This document shows, one piece after another, positions 1 through 5,591 of a stretch of 8,675 bases of DNA. The stretch's first letter is position 1; each line of letters begins with the position of its first letter. The position numbers and the translations under genes were made by a program. The notes below the pieces were generated by a model that worked only from the letters and a program-made list of their open reading frames with translations, had not been told where the DNA came from and ran no database searches. The stretch covers positions 1 through 8,675 of the forward strand of contig JAIFWL010000011.1 in NCBI GenBank assembly GCA_019661845.1. The letters are read 5' to 3'. This DNA comes from Candidatus Parcubacteria bacterium. Its GTDB lineage: Bacteria > Patescibacteriota > Minisyncoccia > Phycocordibacterales > Zambryskibacteraceae.

Positions 1-101
1 TCCACTTCTAAAAGCTTTTCCACATCGAAGTCTAGGCGCTTCTTCCTAGTAGCCTCCTTGATGGCATCCTTGTTTTCTCTGATAAACTTAATATCAAGCA
101 T
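1..101 (-). CDS. serS: Seryl-tRNA synthetase, N-terminal fragment (cut by window edge)
   Basis: Reading the minus strand from the ATG at 101-99 gives 33 open codons beginning MLDIKFIREN and continuing to a LDFDVEKLLEV segment. This is the standard N-terminus of bacterial class II seryl-tRNA synthetase, which charges tRNA-Ser in the cytoplasm. The visible part is the start of the helical arm that grips the long variable arm of tRNA-Ser; the catalytic domain lies outside the window. The start is fixed by the family-typical MLDIK opening. There is no Shine-Dalgarno sequence before the ATG, but a TATTAT hexamer (minus strand, 114-109) sits 7 nt upstream, so a leaderless mRNA is plausible. The gene diverges from dprA with only 15 bp between the two start codons. 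Identification from 33 residues is good but rests on a short stretch. Confidence 0.85.
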   Translation of the reverse strand, partial: MLDIKFIRENKDAIKEATRKKRLDFDVEKLLEV

Positions 102-116
102 TGAGACAATAATACA
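102..116. promoter_or_regulatory. 15-bp divergent serS/dprA start region
   Basis: Only 15 bp separate the two divergent start codons, too little for two ordinary promoters with leaders. On the minus strand TATTAT (114-109; 5 of 6 matches to TATAAT) is placed to start serS transcription at or next to its ATG. No convincing -35 box lies 17 bp upstream. On the plus strand a TAATAT (89-94) inside serS could give dprA a leader of about 16 nt, but this is weak. Promoter elements must therefore lie inside the opposite coding sequence. Confidence 0.35.
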
Positions 117-974
117 ATGATCCGAGCCCTCCTGCCAGAGGAATATCCCGAGCTCTTGAGTGAAATCCCCCAACCTCCCAAACAACTCCGTTATGAAGGC
201 GCTCTACCCACACCTGGTAATAAACTTCTCGCGATAGTCGGCACTAGGAAATATTCTTCATACGGACGCGAGATGGTTGAAAGTATTATTGCTGGACTAG
301 CGAACTCTCCTGTAACTATAGTATCGGGCCTTGCTCTCGGCATAGACTCGATAGCTCACCGCGCAGCCATTCGCCACGGCTTACAAGCAGTAGCGATACC
401 CGGCTCTGGACTAGATAGAAGTGTCATACATCCGCGCTCACACAGAGACCTAGCAGATGAAATAGTGGCAAGTGGTGGCGGACTACTCTCTGAATATGAT
501 GACCTCATGCCTGCTGGTGTATGGGCCTTCCCTAAGAGGAATAGAATCATGGCCGGCATGTGCCACGCCACACTCGTCATAGAAGCGACGATGAAATCTG
601 GAACTCTAATAACCTCGCGACTAGCAACTGAATACAATAGAGATGTGGGTGCTGTGCCAGGACCCGTGACCTCACCCACTTCAGACGGGCCTCATATGCT
701 TATTCGTCTTGGAGCAGCGCTAGTGCGAGACCATAACGATGTCTTAGAACTGCTTGGTCTCCCACGCCTTGACGAGCATCCTAAACTCCTAGACTTAAAC
801 GACTTGAGTGATGAGGAAACAGTCTTTATAAAGATACTTGATAAGCCGTGTGATAGAGATGAATTGATACGCAAATCCAAGCTCGATACAGGCTCTGCTT
901 CGGCCATACTTTCCCTCTTAGAAATAAAAGGTTTGATTAAGGAAGAAATGGGTGAAGTGAGGAAAACTTTCTAA
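117..974 (+). CDS. dprA: DNA processing protein DprA (Smf family)
   Basis: A 285-aa protein with the DprA Rossmann-like core. Visible landmarks are the AIVGTRKYSSYG segment (39-50), the family signature IVSGLALGIDSIAHRAA (68-84), PGSGLDRSVIHPR (95-107), LLSEY (123-127), FPKRNRIMAG (138-147) and IEATMKSGTLITSRLA (155-170). The last 60 residues resemble the C-terminal winged-helix domain found in many family members. DprA binds incoming single-stranded DNA during natural transformation and loads RecA on it. The protein is at the short end of the family and lacks the N-terminal helix-hairpin-helix (SAM-like) region of longer members. The start is supported by the YPELLSEIPQPPKQLRYEG lead-in typical of the N-terminal side. 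No Shine-Dalgarno sequence is present. dprA followed by topA on the same strand is a common bacterial arrangement. A transformation role in this organism is inferred from the family. Confidence 0.95.
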   Translation: MIRALLPEEYPELLSEIPQPPKQLRYEGALPTPGNKLLAIVGTRKYSSYGREMVESIIAGLANSPVTIVSGLALGIDSIAHRAAIRHGLQAVAIPGSGLDRSVIHPRSHRDLADEIVASGGGLLSEYDDLMPAGVWAFPKRNRIMAGMCHATLVIEATMKSGTLITSRLATEYNRDVGAVPGPVTSPTSDGPHMLIRLGAALVRDHNDVLELLGLPRLDEHPKLLDLNDLSDEETVFIKILDKPCDRDELIRKSKLDTGSASAILSLLEIKGLIKEEMGEVRKTF

Positions 975-1026
975 CCTGTAATTTGCTTTAAAAAATTTAC
1001 CATGTTATTTGTTAAGCCTAACCTGT

Positions 1027-1090
1027 CCCGTTAGAAATTCAGTGGAAGCTAAATAATAACAGGACAAGAAAGTATAAAATTTCTAATGGG
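1027..1090 (+). promoter_or_regulatory. topA promoter region with 13-bp inverted repeat
   Basis: The 116-bp gap between dprA and topA contains TATAAA (1073-1078, part of TATAAAAT), a good -10 element that would start transcription near 1085, about 6 nt before the topA ATG. There is no clear -35 box and no Shine-Dalgarno sequence. CCCGTTAGAAATT (1027-1039) is complementary to AATTTCTAATGGG (1078-1090) over 13 positions, one of them a G-U type pair. The right arm ends on the base before the ATG and overlaps the predicted start site. The arm centres are about 51 bp apart, close to five helical turns. Whether this is an operator, a cruciform-forming element or an RNA fold in read-through transcripts cannot be told from sequence. 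Confidence 0.5.
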
Positions 1091-3262
1091 ATGAAGCTTT
1101 TAATTGTTGAGTCACCAAGCAAGGCGAAGACGATCGAGAAATATCTCGGCAAGGACTTTCGCGTGCTTGCATCCGTGGGTCACGTGCGTGATCTTCCGAA
1201 GTCGAATAAGACCGCGATAGATATCGAAGCTGGCTTCGTGCCAAACTACGAAGTGGTGAAAGGTAAGGAGAAGGTTATCGCAGATATAAAATCCTTAGCG
1301 AAGAAAGCTGAGGAAGTAATCCTCGCTACAGACCCCGACCGTGAGGGTGAGGCTATTGCTTGGCACGTCGCCGAGGCAGTTAAGCTACACAACCCTAAGC
1401 GCATAGTCTTCCACGAGATTACTAAGGAAGCAGTTGAGGAAGCGCTCACCAAGCCAAGGAAGATTGATGAACACTTGCGTGAGGCTCAAGAAGCTAGACG
1501 AGTGTTAGACCGACTGGTGGGTTACGACCTCTCGGGACTCATCTGGAAGAAGGTTCGCTATGGCCTCTCTGCTGGTCGCGTACAATCCCCAGCTCTACGC
1601 ATCATCATGGAGCGTGAACGCGAGATCCGTGCATTCAAAGCGACGAAGTTCTGGACCATTGAAGCCATTCTTCATGGGAAGAACGATAAGCCCAACACCT
1701 TCACCTGTTCTATAGAACCGACGGAGAAGAAAGAGGTGGAGAGAATTATTGCCGAGGGTGAAAAGGGTAAATGGAAAGTAACAGATATCAAGGAGACTGA
1801 AGTCGCTCGTGCTCCACGTGCACCGTTCATCACTTCCACACTTCAGCAGACTGCGAGCTCACGACTCGGCTGGAGTCCTTCGCGCACTATGAGTATTGCG
1901 CAGAGACTCTACGAAGCTGGACACATTACTTATATGCGTACCGACTCTACGAACCTCGGTGCTCAAGCACGCGCTCAAATAGCGGGGATCGTGAAGAGTA
2001 AATTCGGCGAGAAGTATTATGAACCACACACCTTCACCAAGAAGAGTAAGAACGCGCAGGAAGCACACGAAGCTATTCGTCCAACTCACTTAAGCACCGA
2101 GAGAGCTGGAGCCACCGACGAACAGCACAAACTCTACGAACTTATCTGGCAGAGAACTGTGGCAAGTCAGATGAGGTCTGCACAAGTGATGCGTACTCGA
2201 GTTGTAGCAAATATTGGAAAGGAAAATTTCCCCGACTTTGCACTAAATGGCTCACGCATCCTCTTCGATGGTTGGATCAAGGCCGACCCATCTTCGGCAA
2301 GTGAGGATGTGATCTTGCCTAAGTTTGAAATGGGTGAGGCGCTCACTCTCTCTAAGATGAACTCGGAGGAGAAGGAGACCCAACCTCCTGCTCGCTACTC
2401 TGAAGCAGGTCTTATTAAAGAATTAGAGAAGCGCGGCATCGGTCGCCCATCTACTTACGCCTCTATTATCAAAACTCTTGATGAGCGCGGCTATGTGGAG
2501 AAGGTCAACAAAGCGCTAGTCCCAACTGACACGGGTGACGTGGTAAGCAGTTTCCTTGAAGAACATTTCCCTACTTACATTAGTGACTCCTTTACCGCAG
2601 AGCTTGAAGACGAGTTAGATGACATTGCCAATGGTGAGCGAACTTATGTAAAAACTCTTAAAGATTTCTACGCGCCGTTTATCAAGGATGTGAAGGCGAA
2701 GGAGAAGATTGAGAAGGTTACCAACTTGGGTAAGGCGCCGGCTGATCTCAAGTGCCCTGTCTGTGGTGGTCCCATGATTATAAAGCTCGGCAAGAGTGGG
2801 AAGTTCTACTCGTGTGAGAAGTTCCCTGACTGCACCGGTGCCAGAACTCTTGAAGGCAAGGAACTGGAAGGACCGAAGGATACTGGAGAACTTTGTCCCA
2901 AGTGTGGCAAGGGTAACTTGGTTACTCGCGAAGGCAAGTTCGGCTTCTTCACCGCATGCTCACGCTTCCCGAAGTGCAAATTTATAAAGAAAGATGAGGA
3001 GCAGGAGAAGATGAACTCGACTGGTATTGAATGTCCAACTTGTCACAAAGGATTTATGACCGAGCGTCGTGGTCGCTTCGGCACTTTCTACAGTTGTTCT
3101 AACTATCCTGATTGTAAATATGCTATCAAAGCCAAGCCAACTGGAAATATTTGTAAACTCTGTGGTTCTCTTATGATGGCCGGAACCAAAACTATTCCTG
3201 AGAGATGCTCTGATAAGAATTGCCCCAATCATAATCCGCACAAATTAGATAAGGTTAAATAG
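1091..3262 (+). CDS. topA: DNA topoisomerase I (type IA)
   Basis: A 723-aa type IA topoisomerase that relaxes negative supercoils by cutting and passing single strands. The Toprim domain opens with LLIVESPSKAKTIEKYLG, giving catalytic E7, and contains ATDPDREGE (79-87), the Mg-binding D-x-D-x-E triad at 81, 83 and 85. Next come the RRVLDRLVGYDLSGL and RVQSPALRI segments, then the active-site motif YMRTDSTN with Tyr281 as the DNA-attaching residue and Arg283 beside it. AHEAIRPTH (325-333) and RGIGRPSTYASII (448-460) are also family signatures. The C-terminus carries four zinc ribbons of the C-x2-C...C form, starting near C555, C602, C648 and C688. The length is close to the family norm for a four-ribbon enzyme. 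The start gives the invariant KLLIVESP lead. The last 61 codons recur in diverged form at 4124-4309. Confidence 0.98.
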   Translation: MKLLIVESPSKAKTIEKYLGKDFRVLASVGHVRDLPKSNKTAIDIEAGFVPNYEVVKGKEKVIADIKSLAKKAEEVILATDPDREGEAIAWHVAEAVKLHNPKRIVFHEITKEAVEEALTKPRKIDEHLREAQEARRVLDRLVGYDLSGLIWKKVRYGLSAGRVQSPALRIIMEREREIRAFKATKFWTIEAILHGKNDKPNTFTCSIEPTEKKEVERIIAEGEKGKWKVTDIKETEVARAPRAPFITSTLQQTASSRLGWSPSRTMSIAQRLYEAGHITYMRTDSTNLGAQARAQIAGIVKSKFGEKYYEPHTFTKKSKNAQEAHEAIRPTHLSTERAGATDEQHKLYELIWQRTVASQMRSAQVMRTRVVANIGKENFPDFALNGSRILFDGWIKADPSSASEDVILPKFEMGEALTLSKMNSEEKETQPPARYSEAGLIKELEKRGIGRPSTYASIIKTLDERGYVEKVNKALVPTDTGDVVSSFLEEHFPTYISDSFTAELEDELDDIANGERTYVKTLKDFYAPFIKDVKAKEKIEKVTNLGKAPADLKCPVCGGPMIIKLGKSGKFYSCEKFPDCTGARTLEGKELEGPKDTGELCPKCGKGNLVTREGKFGFFTACSRFPKCKFIKKDEEQEKMNSTGIECPTCHKGFMTERRGRFGTFYSCSNYPDCKYAIKAKPTGNICKLCGSLMMAGTKTIPERCSDKNCPNHNPHKLDKVK

Positions 3263-3266
3263 AAAA

Positions 3267-3291
3267 GGACTCGGGTCGACAACCCGAGTCC
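3267..3291 (-). terminator. Intrinsic terminator of the 223-aa cassette gene
   Basis: A perfect 10-bp stem (GGACTCGGGT / ACCCGAGTCC) with a 5-nt loop. On the minus strand it is followed by TTTTCTATTT, a proper U-tract; on the plus strand no T-run follows. It therefore terminates the minus-strand gene ending at 3301. It starts 5 bp past the topA stop codon, so topA reads directly into it from the other side. Confidence 0.88.
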
Positions 3292-3300
3292 CAACATCTC

Positions 3301-3972
3301 TCAGAGGAACCTCTTCAACTCTCGATATTTCGAGAGAGTCTCGATGACTTGGTGTATCTCGTAGATGGATCCAACCAATAGCACGGCGAGTTGGCGGATG
3401 GCGAAATCGGTGATTCCAGGTTTGTCCCAGAGAATGCGTTCTTTTGCATTCTCTTCGATGAAGATTCGCATCGTGTCGCAAACGACGAACGACACCAGAT
3501 GGTACCTTGCGAAAGCTTGCACGGCCTTGGTGATAGAACGTTCCTGTTCGAGCCGCACAGGAATGTTCCTCCCTCGCAAGAGAACCGATGCAAGCCACTT
3601 GGGAAGACTCTTGTCGAACTCTTTACCCACTTCAGAGGAATCCTTCGACAGAGAGTAGAACGCGGCTGTCGTCTCAAGGATGGTAACCAGCATGACGTGG
3701 GTGTAGTCATCGTTCTGGTATGTAACTCTCCAGAATTCGGCCATGAGAGCTTCCATCCAAATGTGAGCATCATCAGGGAAAACCCTGACCATCCAGACAC
3801 TCACATCAGCCATTCGGACTGGTGTCGACTTGGAGAGGAGGAAGAGCCTCGGCGCAACTTCAGCGAAGTGGGCTGGTCCGCGCTCGTACACCTCCTCAAT
3901 TATCCTGACGACCCGATAGTCCGCCCGATTCCCGATCAGGTTCCTAATGAGCTTACCGTTTCTTTCAAACAT
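3301..3972 (-). CDS. Hypothetical 223-aa protein, cassette gene 1 between topA and parB
   Basis: I do not recognise this family. The product starts MFERNGKLIRN and ends SKYRELKRFL. It looks soluble and mostly helical, with no signal peptide, no clear membrane segment, no cysteine pairs and no obvious catalytic motif; several aliphatic/aromatic helices occur, for example near the C-terminus (AIRQLAVLLVGSIYEIHQVI). The frame is open a further 16 codons upstream to an ATG at 4020. I chose the ATG at 3972 because AAAGGAGG (3985-3978) lies 5 nt before it and the upstream stretch folds as leader hairpins. The gene has its own promoter and terminator, so it is a monocistronic unit. Its base composition is visibly richer in G+C than the neighbouring patatin and miaA genes. 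An overlapping plus-strand frame exists but lacks these signals. The position between a parB tail and topA suggests an exchangeable accessory gene; the function is unknown. Confidence 0.8.
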   Translation of the reverse strand: MFERNGKLIRNLIGNRADYRVVRIIEEVYERGPAHFAEVAPRLFLLSKSTPVRMADVSVWMVRVFPDDAHIWMEALMAEFWRVTYQNDDYTHVMLVTILETTAAFYSLSKDSSEVGKEFDKSLPKWLASVLLRGRNIPVRLEQERSITKAVQAFARYHLVSFVVCDTMRIFIEENAKERILWDKPGITDFAIRQLAVLLVGSIYEIHQVIETLSKYRELKRFL

Positions 3973-3993
3973 CTTGCCCTCCTTTGAAGGCAC

Positions 3994-4030
3994 GACCTTA
4001 TCCCTAAGGTCTTCCAGCACGCCAGTGCTG
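3994..4030 (-). promoter_or_regulatory. Two tandem hairpins in the 5' leader of cassette gene 1
   Basis: The minus-strand transcript would begin with CAGCAC-UGGC-GUGCUG (4030-4015), a 6-bp stem with a 4-nt loop. Three nt later comes GACCUUA-GGGA-UAAGGUC (4011-3994), a perfect 7-bp stem closed by a GNRA-type tetraloop. The second hairpin ends 8 nt before the Shine-Dalgarno sequence at 3985. The first lies within a few nt of the predicted transcript 5' end, a position that often protects mRNA from 5'-end-dependent decay. That role is inference. No known riboswitch class is recognised. Confidence 0.55.
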
Positions 4031-4038
4031 TAAACACG

Positions 4039-4067
4039 ATAGTATATGACCTAAATACTTAAATCAA
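4039..4067 (-). promoter_or_regulatory. Predicted promoter of cassette gene 1
   Basis: The -35 box TTGATT (4067-4062) overlaps the TGA stop codon of the duplicated parB tail. With a 17-bp spacer the -10 is TACTAT (4044-4039); with a 15-bp spacer it is TATACT (4046-4041). Both are imperfect. The expected start is near 4034. It occupies the same place as the stronger promoter of cassette gene 2 at 4598-4626, relative to the parB stop codon. Confidence 0.5.
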
Positions 4068-4129
4068 ATAGAAAAGTTCGACACAAAATATAGAGATTCA
4101 TCCTCATCAGCTTTCGGCACATCTTCGGC
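4064..4129 (-). pseudogene. Duplicated, diverged 3' end of parB (about 22 codons)
   Basis: On the minus strand this reads AEDVPKADEDESLYFVSNFSI followed by TGA, matching the intact ParB C-terminus AEDKPVNSDEDESLYSVSNFSI. Over the last 14 codons before the stop, four differences are synonymous and one changes an amino acid (S to F). The homology breaks off where the topA-like tail begins (overlap 4124-4129, possibly up to 4138). There is no start codon or gene body, so it is a remnant. Its stop codon supplies part of the -35 box of the neighbouring cassette promoter. The mostly synonymous divergence suggests that it came from a working parB allele of a relative. Confidence 0.9.
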
Positions 4130-4309
4130 ACCTTCTACAGTTGTTCTAACTATCCTGATTGTAAATATGCTATCAAAGCCAAGCCCACTGGAAATATTTG
4201 TAAACTCTGCGGTTCATTAATGATGGAAGGAACTAAAACTATTCCTGAGAGATGTAGTGATAAGAATTGCCCAAATCATAACCCTCACAAATTAGAAAAG
4301 AAGAAATAA
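4124..4309 (+). pseudogene. Duplicated, diverged 3' end of topA (61 codons plus stop)
   Basis: This 186-nt stretch aligns without gaps to the last 186 nt of topA (3077-3262). The encoded tail runs from FGTFYSCSNYPDC through the fourth zinc ribbon (CKLCG...RCSDKNC) to KLEKKK and TAA, where intact topA ends KLDKVK and TAG. By hand count 11 codons differ synonymously and 3 change the residue (A to E, D to E, V to K); the first 60 nt are almost identical. No start codon, promoter or Toprim domain precedes it, so it cannot encode a topoisomerase. The reading frame and all six zinc-ligand cysteines present in the fragment are intact. It looks like the end of another functional topA allele brought in with cassette gene 2. 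Confidence 0.93.
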
Positions 4310-4314
4310 GAAAA

Positions 4315-4338
4315 GGCAGGTCGCTGTGACGACCCGCC
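4315..4338 (-). terminator. Intrinsic terminator of the 71-aa cassette gene
   Basis: The minus-strand RNA folds GGCGGGUCG-UCACAG-CGACCUGCC: nine pairs including one G-U, with a 6-nt loop, followed by UUUUCUUAUUU. On the plus strand the G-U becomes an A-C mismatch, so the fold favours minus-strand use. It begins 5 bp after the stop codon of the duplicated topA tail, exactly as the other terminator does after the true topA stop; both are preceded on the plus strand by a GAAAAGG edge. Confidence 0.85.
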
Positions 4339-4360
4339 TTTCACCTCGTACGTTACTCTA

Positions 4361-4576
4361 CTACGCGCAGAGCTCATCGAGCTCCGCGTCGATCGTCGCC
4401 GTCTCGATGCTCTGACCGAAGAGCTTCTGCCGAGCCACCGCGTACTCTGTGGGAGTAAGCTTGCGGCTCTGCTGAATCATCCGCTCCGTCTTCGCCATCG
4501 AACGGTCGAGCGCCTTCCGCCGACGTGCCAGGAAAAACACATCAATCGTCTTCAACAAGTCGATGAAAAATCGCAT
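4361..4576 (-). CDS. Hypothetical 71-aa protein, cassette gene 2 between topA and parB
   Basis: A small protein of unknown family. The N-terminal 18 residues (MRFFIDLLKTIDVFFLAR) form a hydrophobic/amphipathic segment followed by a basic RRRK cluster. A likely helical, charged middle and an acidic C-terminus ending DAELDELCA follow. A membrane-surface helix is possible but unproven. Despite its size the gene is well supported: AAAGGAGG (4593-4586) lies 9 nt before the ATG, a near-consensus promoter sits just upstream, and a hairpin-U terminator follows the TAG. Its base composition is clearly richer in G+C than the patatin and miaA genes nearby. It occupies the same slot as the 223-aa gene but shares no visible similarity with it. 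The function cannot be assigned from sequence. Confidence 0.75.
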   Translation of the reverse strand: MRFFIDLLKTIDVFFLARRRKALDRSMAKTERMIQQSRKLTPTEYAVARQKLFGQSIETATIDAELDELCA

Positions 4577-4597
4577 GGTGTACAGCCTCCTTTGTAC

Positions 4598-4626
4598 ATC
4601 ATAGCATGGCCTAGCTTATTTGTCAA
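4598..4626 (-). promoter_or_regulatory. Near-consensus sigma70 promoter of cassette gene 2
   Basis: TTGACA (4626-4621) is a perfect -35 box, followed by a 17-bp spacer and TATGAT (4603-4598, 5 of 6), with an extended TGC just before the -10. The TGA inside the -35 box is the parB stop codon, so the promoter is partly made of parB coding sequence. Transcription would start near 4591-4593, at the edge of the Shine-Dalgarno sequence, leaving a leader of roughly 15 nt. Two palindromic TGTACA copies (4599-4594 and 4584-4579) flank the Shine-Dalgarno sequence and could be an operator; this is speculative. Confidence 0.85.
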
Positions 4627-5591
4627 ATAGAGAAATTGGACACCGAATATAGGGATTCATCCTCATCGGAATTGACTGGTTTGTCCTCGGCAAGCACCTT
4701 CTCCTCGTCTGTTAGTGGTTTAACTTCTTCTGGTTGTGAGTTGTTGGTTGTCGGTTGTTGGTTATTGCTTGTATGTTCTTCCGCAATCCTTTGAAGCAAT
4801 GCGCGCAAATCATCTTTATTGAAAAAGTCTATGGACACTCGCCCACCTTCATCCCTCTTCTCAATCCTCACGCGTGTACCCAACTTCTCCTTAAACATAT
4901 CTTCAATCTCAATGAGTTCGTGATCTAGGAGTTTCCTTGCGCGCTCTACAGCGATGTTCCGAGCGATGCTCTCTGCCTCGCGCACATTGAGCTTCTTAAA
5001 CATTATTTCTTTAAACAAAGTTTCCTGTTCTTGCGGACGATCCACGAGCATCATGAGTGGCCTCGTGTGACCCTCAGTAATCTTCCCTTCCGAAAGTGCG
5101 GTTAGGATATGATCCGGCAACATGAGTATGCGAAGAGTGTTGGATACATACTCTCGGCTCTTACCCACTTTCTTCCCTATCTCAGCGTGAGTGAAGTTGA
5201 AGTCCTTGGCCAAGCGTTCGAAGGCTCGTGCACGGTCCACGGCATTTAAATCCTCACGTTGAATGTTCTCGATAATAGCGAGTTCGAGCTTCATGAGGTC
5301 GGTCTCCTCACCAGTACGGATGAGTGCTGGTACTTGAGCGAGCCCTGCAAGCTTCGATGCACGCAAACGCCTCTCACCTGCGACAAGTTCGTACTCTGTG
5401 GAGAGTCCACCATCTGGCCTTTCAACCTCTTTCCTCGTCACCACAAGCGCTTGGAGGACGCCGTACTGACGGATAGAGTCAGCAAGACTCTTAAGCTGTG
5501 CCTCGTCGAAATCTCGTCGAGGTTGGAATGGATTAGGCTTAATCTTATCAACCTCAATCCAGAAAATTGAGTCATTGTAGAACTGCGACAT
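4623..5591 (-). CDS. parB: Chromosome partitioning protein ParB (CTPase clamp)
   Basis: A 322-aa ParB/Spo0J/Noc-family protein. Near the N-terminus are NPFQPRRDF (20-28) and the CTP-binding motif GERRLRAS (72-79), then ENIQRED (108-114). The helix-turn-helix for parS binding follows at about 133-157 (FTHAEIGKKVGKSREYVSNTLRI). The segment around 239-270 is the C-terminal dimerisation part. ParB loads at parS as a CTP-dependent sliding clamp and works with ParA and SMC in chromosome segregation; no parA is in the window. The protein ends with an acidic, low-complexity tail that includes NNQQPTTNNSQP (276-287), encoded by a short repeat. No Shine-Dalgarno sequence precedes the ATG. Its last codons and stop recur at 4064-4129, and its stop codon lies inside the promoter of the downstream cassette gene. 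Confidence 0.96.
   Translation of the reverse strand: MSQFYNDSIFWIEVDKIKPNPFQPRRDFDEAQLKSLADSIRQYGVLQALVVTRKEVERPDGGLSTEYELVAGERRLRASKLAGLAQVPALIRTGEETDLMKLELAIIENIQREDLNAVDRARAFERLAKDFNFTHAEIGKKVGKSREYVSNTLRILMLPDHILTALSEGKITEGHTRPLMMLVDRPQEQETLFKEIMFKKLNVREAESIARNIAVERARKLLDHELIEIEDMFKEKLGTRVRIEKRDEGGRVSIDFFNKDDLRALLQRIAEEHTSNNQQPTTNNSQPEEVKPLTDEEKVLAEDKPVNSDEDESLYSVSNFSI
4732..4770. repeat. GTTGTTGGTT short direct repeat inside parB
   Basis: GTTGTTGGTT occurs at 4740-4749 and again at 4754-4763 (14-bp period), within a longer G/T-biased stretch with related partial units. On the coding strand this is an AACCAACAAC-type repeat encoding the NNQQPTTNNSQP part of the ParB tail. It keeps the frame and sits in a non-conserved linker, so it is probably tolerated and not functional. 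From memory, NNQQPTTN-like strings recur in unrelated proteins of Candidate Phyla Radiation genomes; this was not checked. Confidence 0.6.

Noticed and set aside
971..1026. CTAACCTGT direct repeat (971-979 and 1018-1026) downstream of dprA
   Set aside because: The repeat is only 9 bp, overlaps the dprA stop and has no associated element; it is likely chance.
1178..1195. CACGTG-centred parS-like site
   Set aside because: Only about 10 of 16 positions match the parS consensus, and the sequence encodes the conserved VGHVRD stretch of TopA. No convincing parS was seen in the window.
3391..3987. Plus-strand 198-codon open frame opposite cassette gene 1
   Set aside because: It has no ribosome binding site, promoter or terminator on that strand. 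The minus-strand frame has all three, so this is a shadow.
3973..4020. Upstream ATG extending the 223-aa protein by 16 residues
   Set aside because: It has no ribosome binding site and would be built from the leader hairpins, while the ATG at 3972 has an ideal AAAGGAGG 5 nt before it.
3301..4622. Integron- or transposon-type insertion between topA and parB
   Set aside because: There is no integrase or transposase, no attC-like sites and no terminal inverted repeats. The only shared edges are the ends of topA and parB themselves, pointing to homologous or microhomology recombination.
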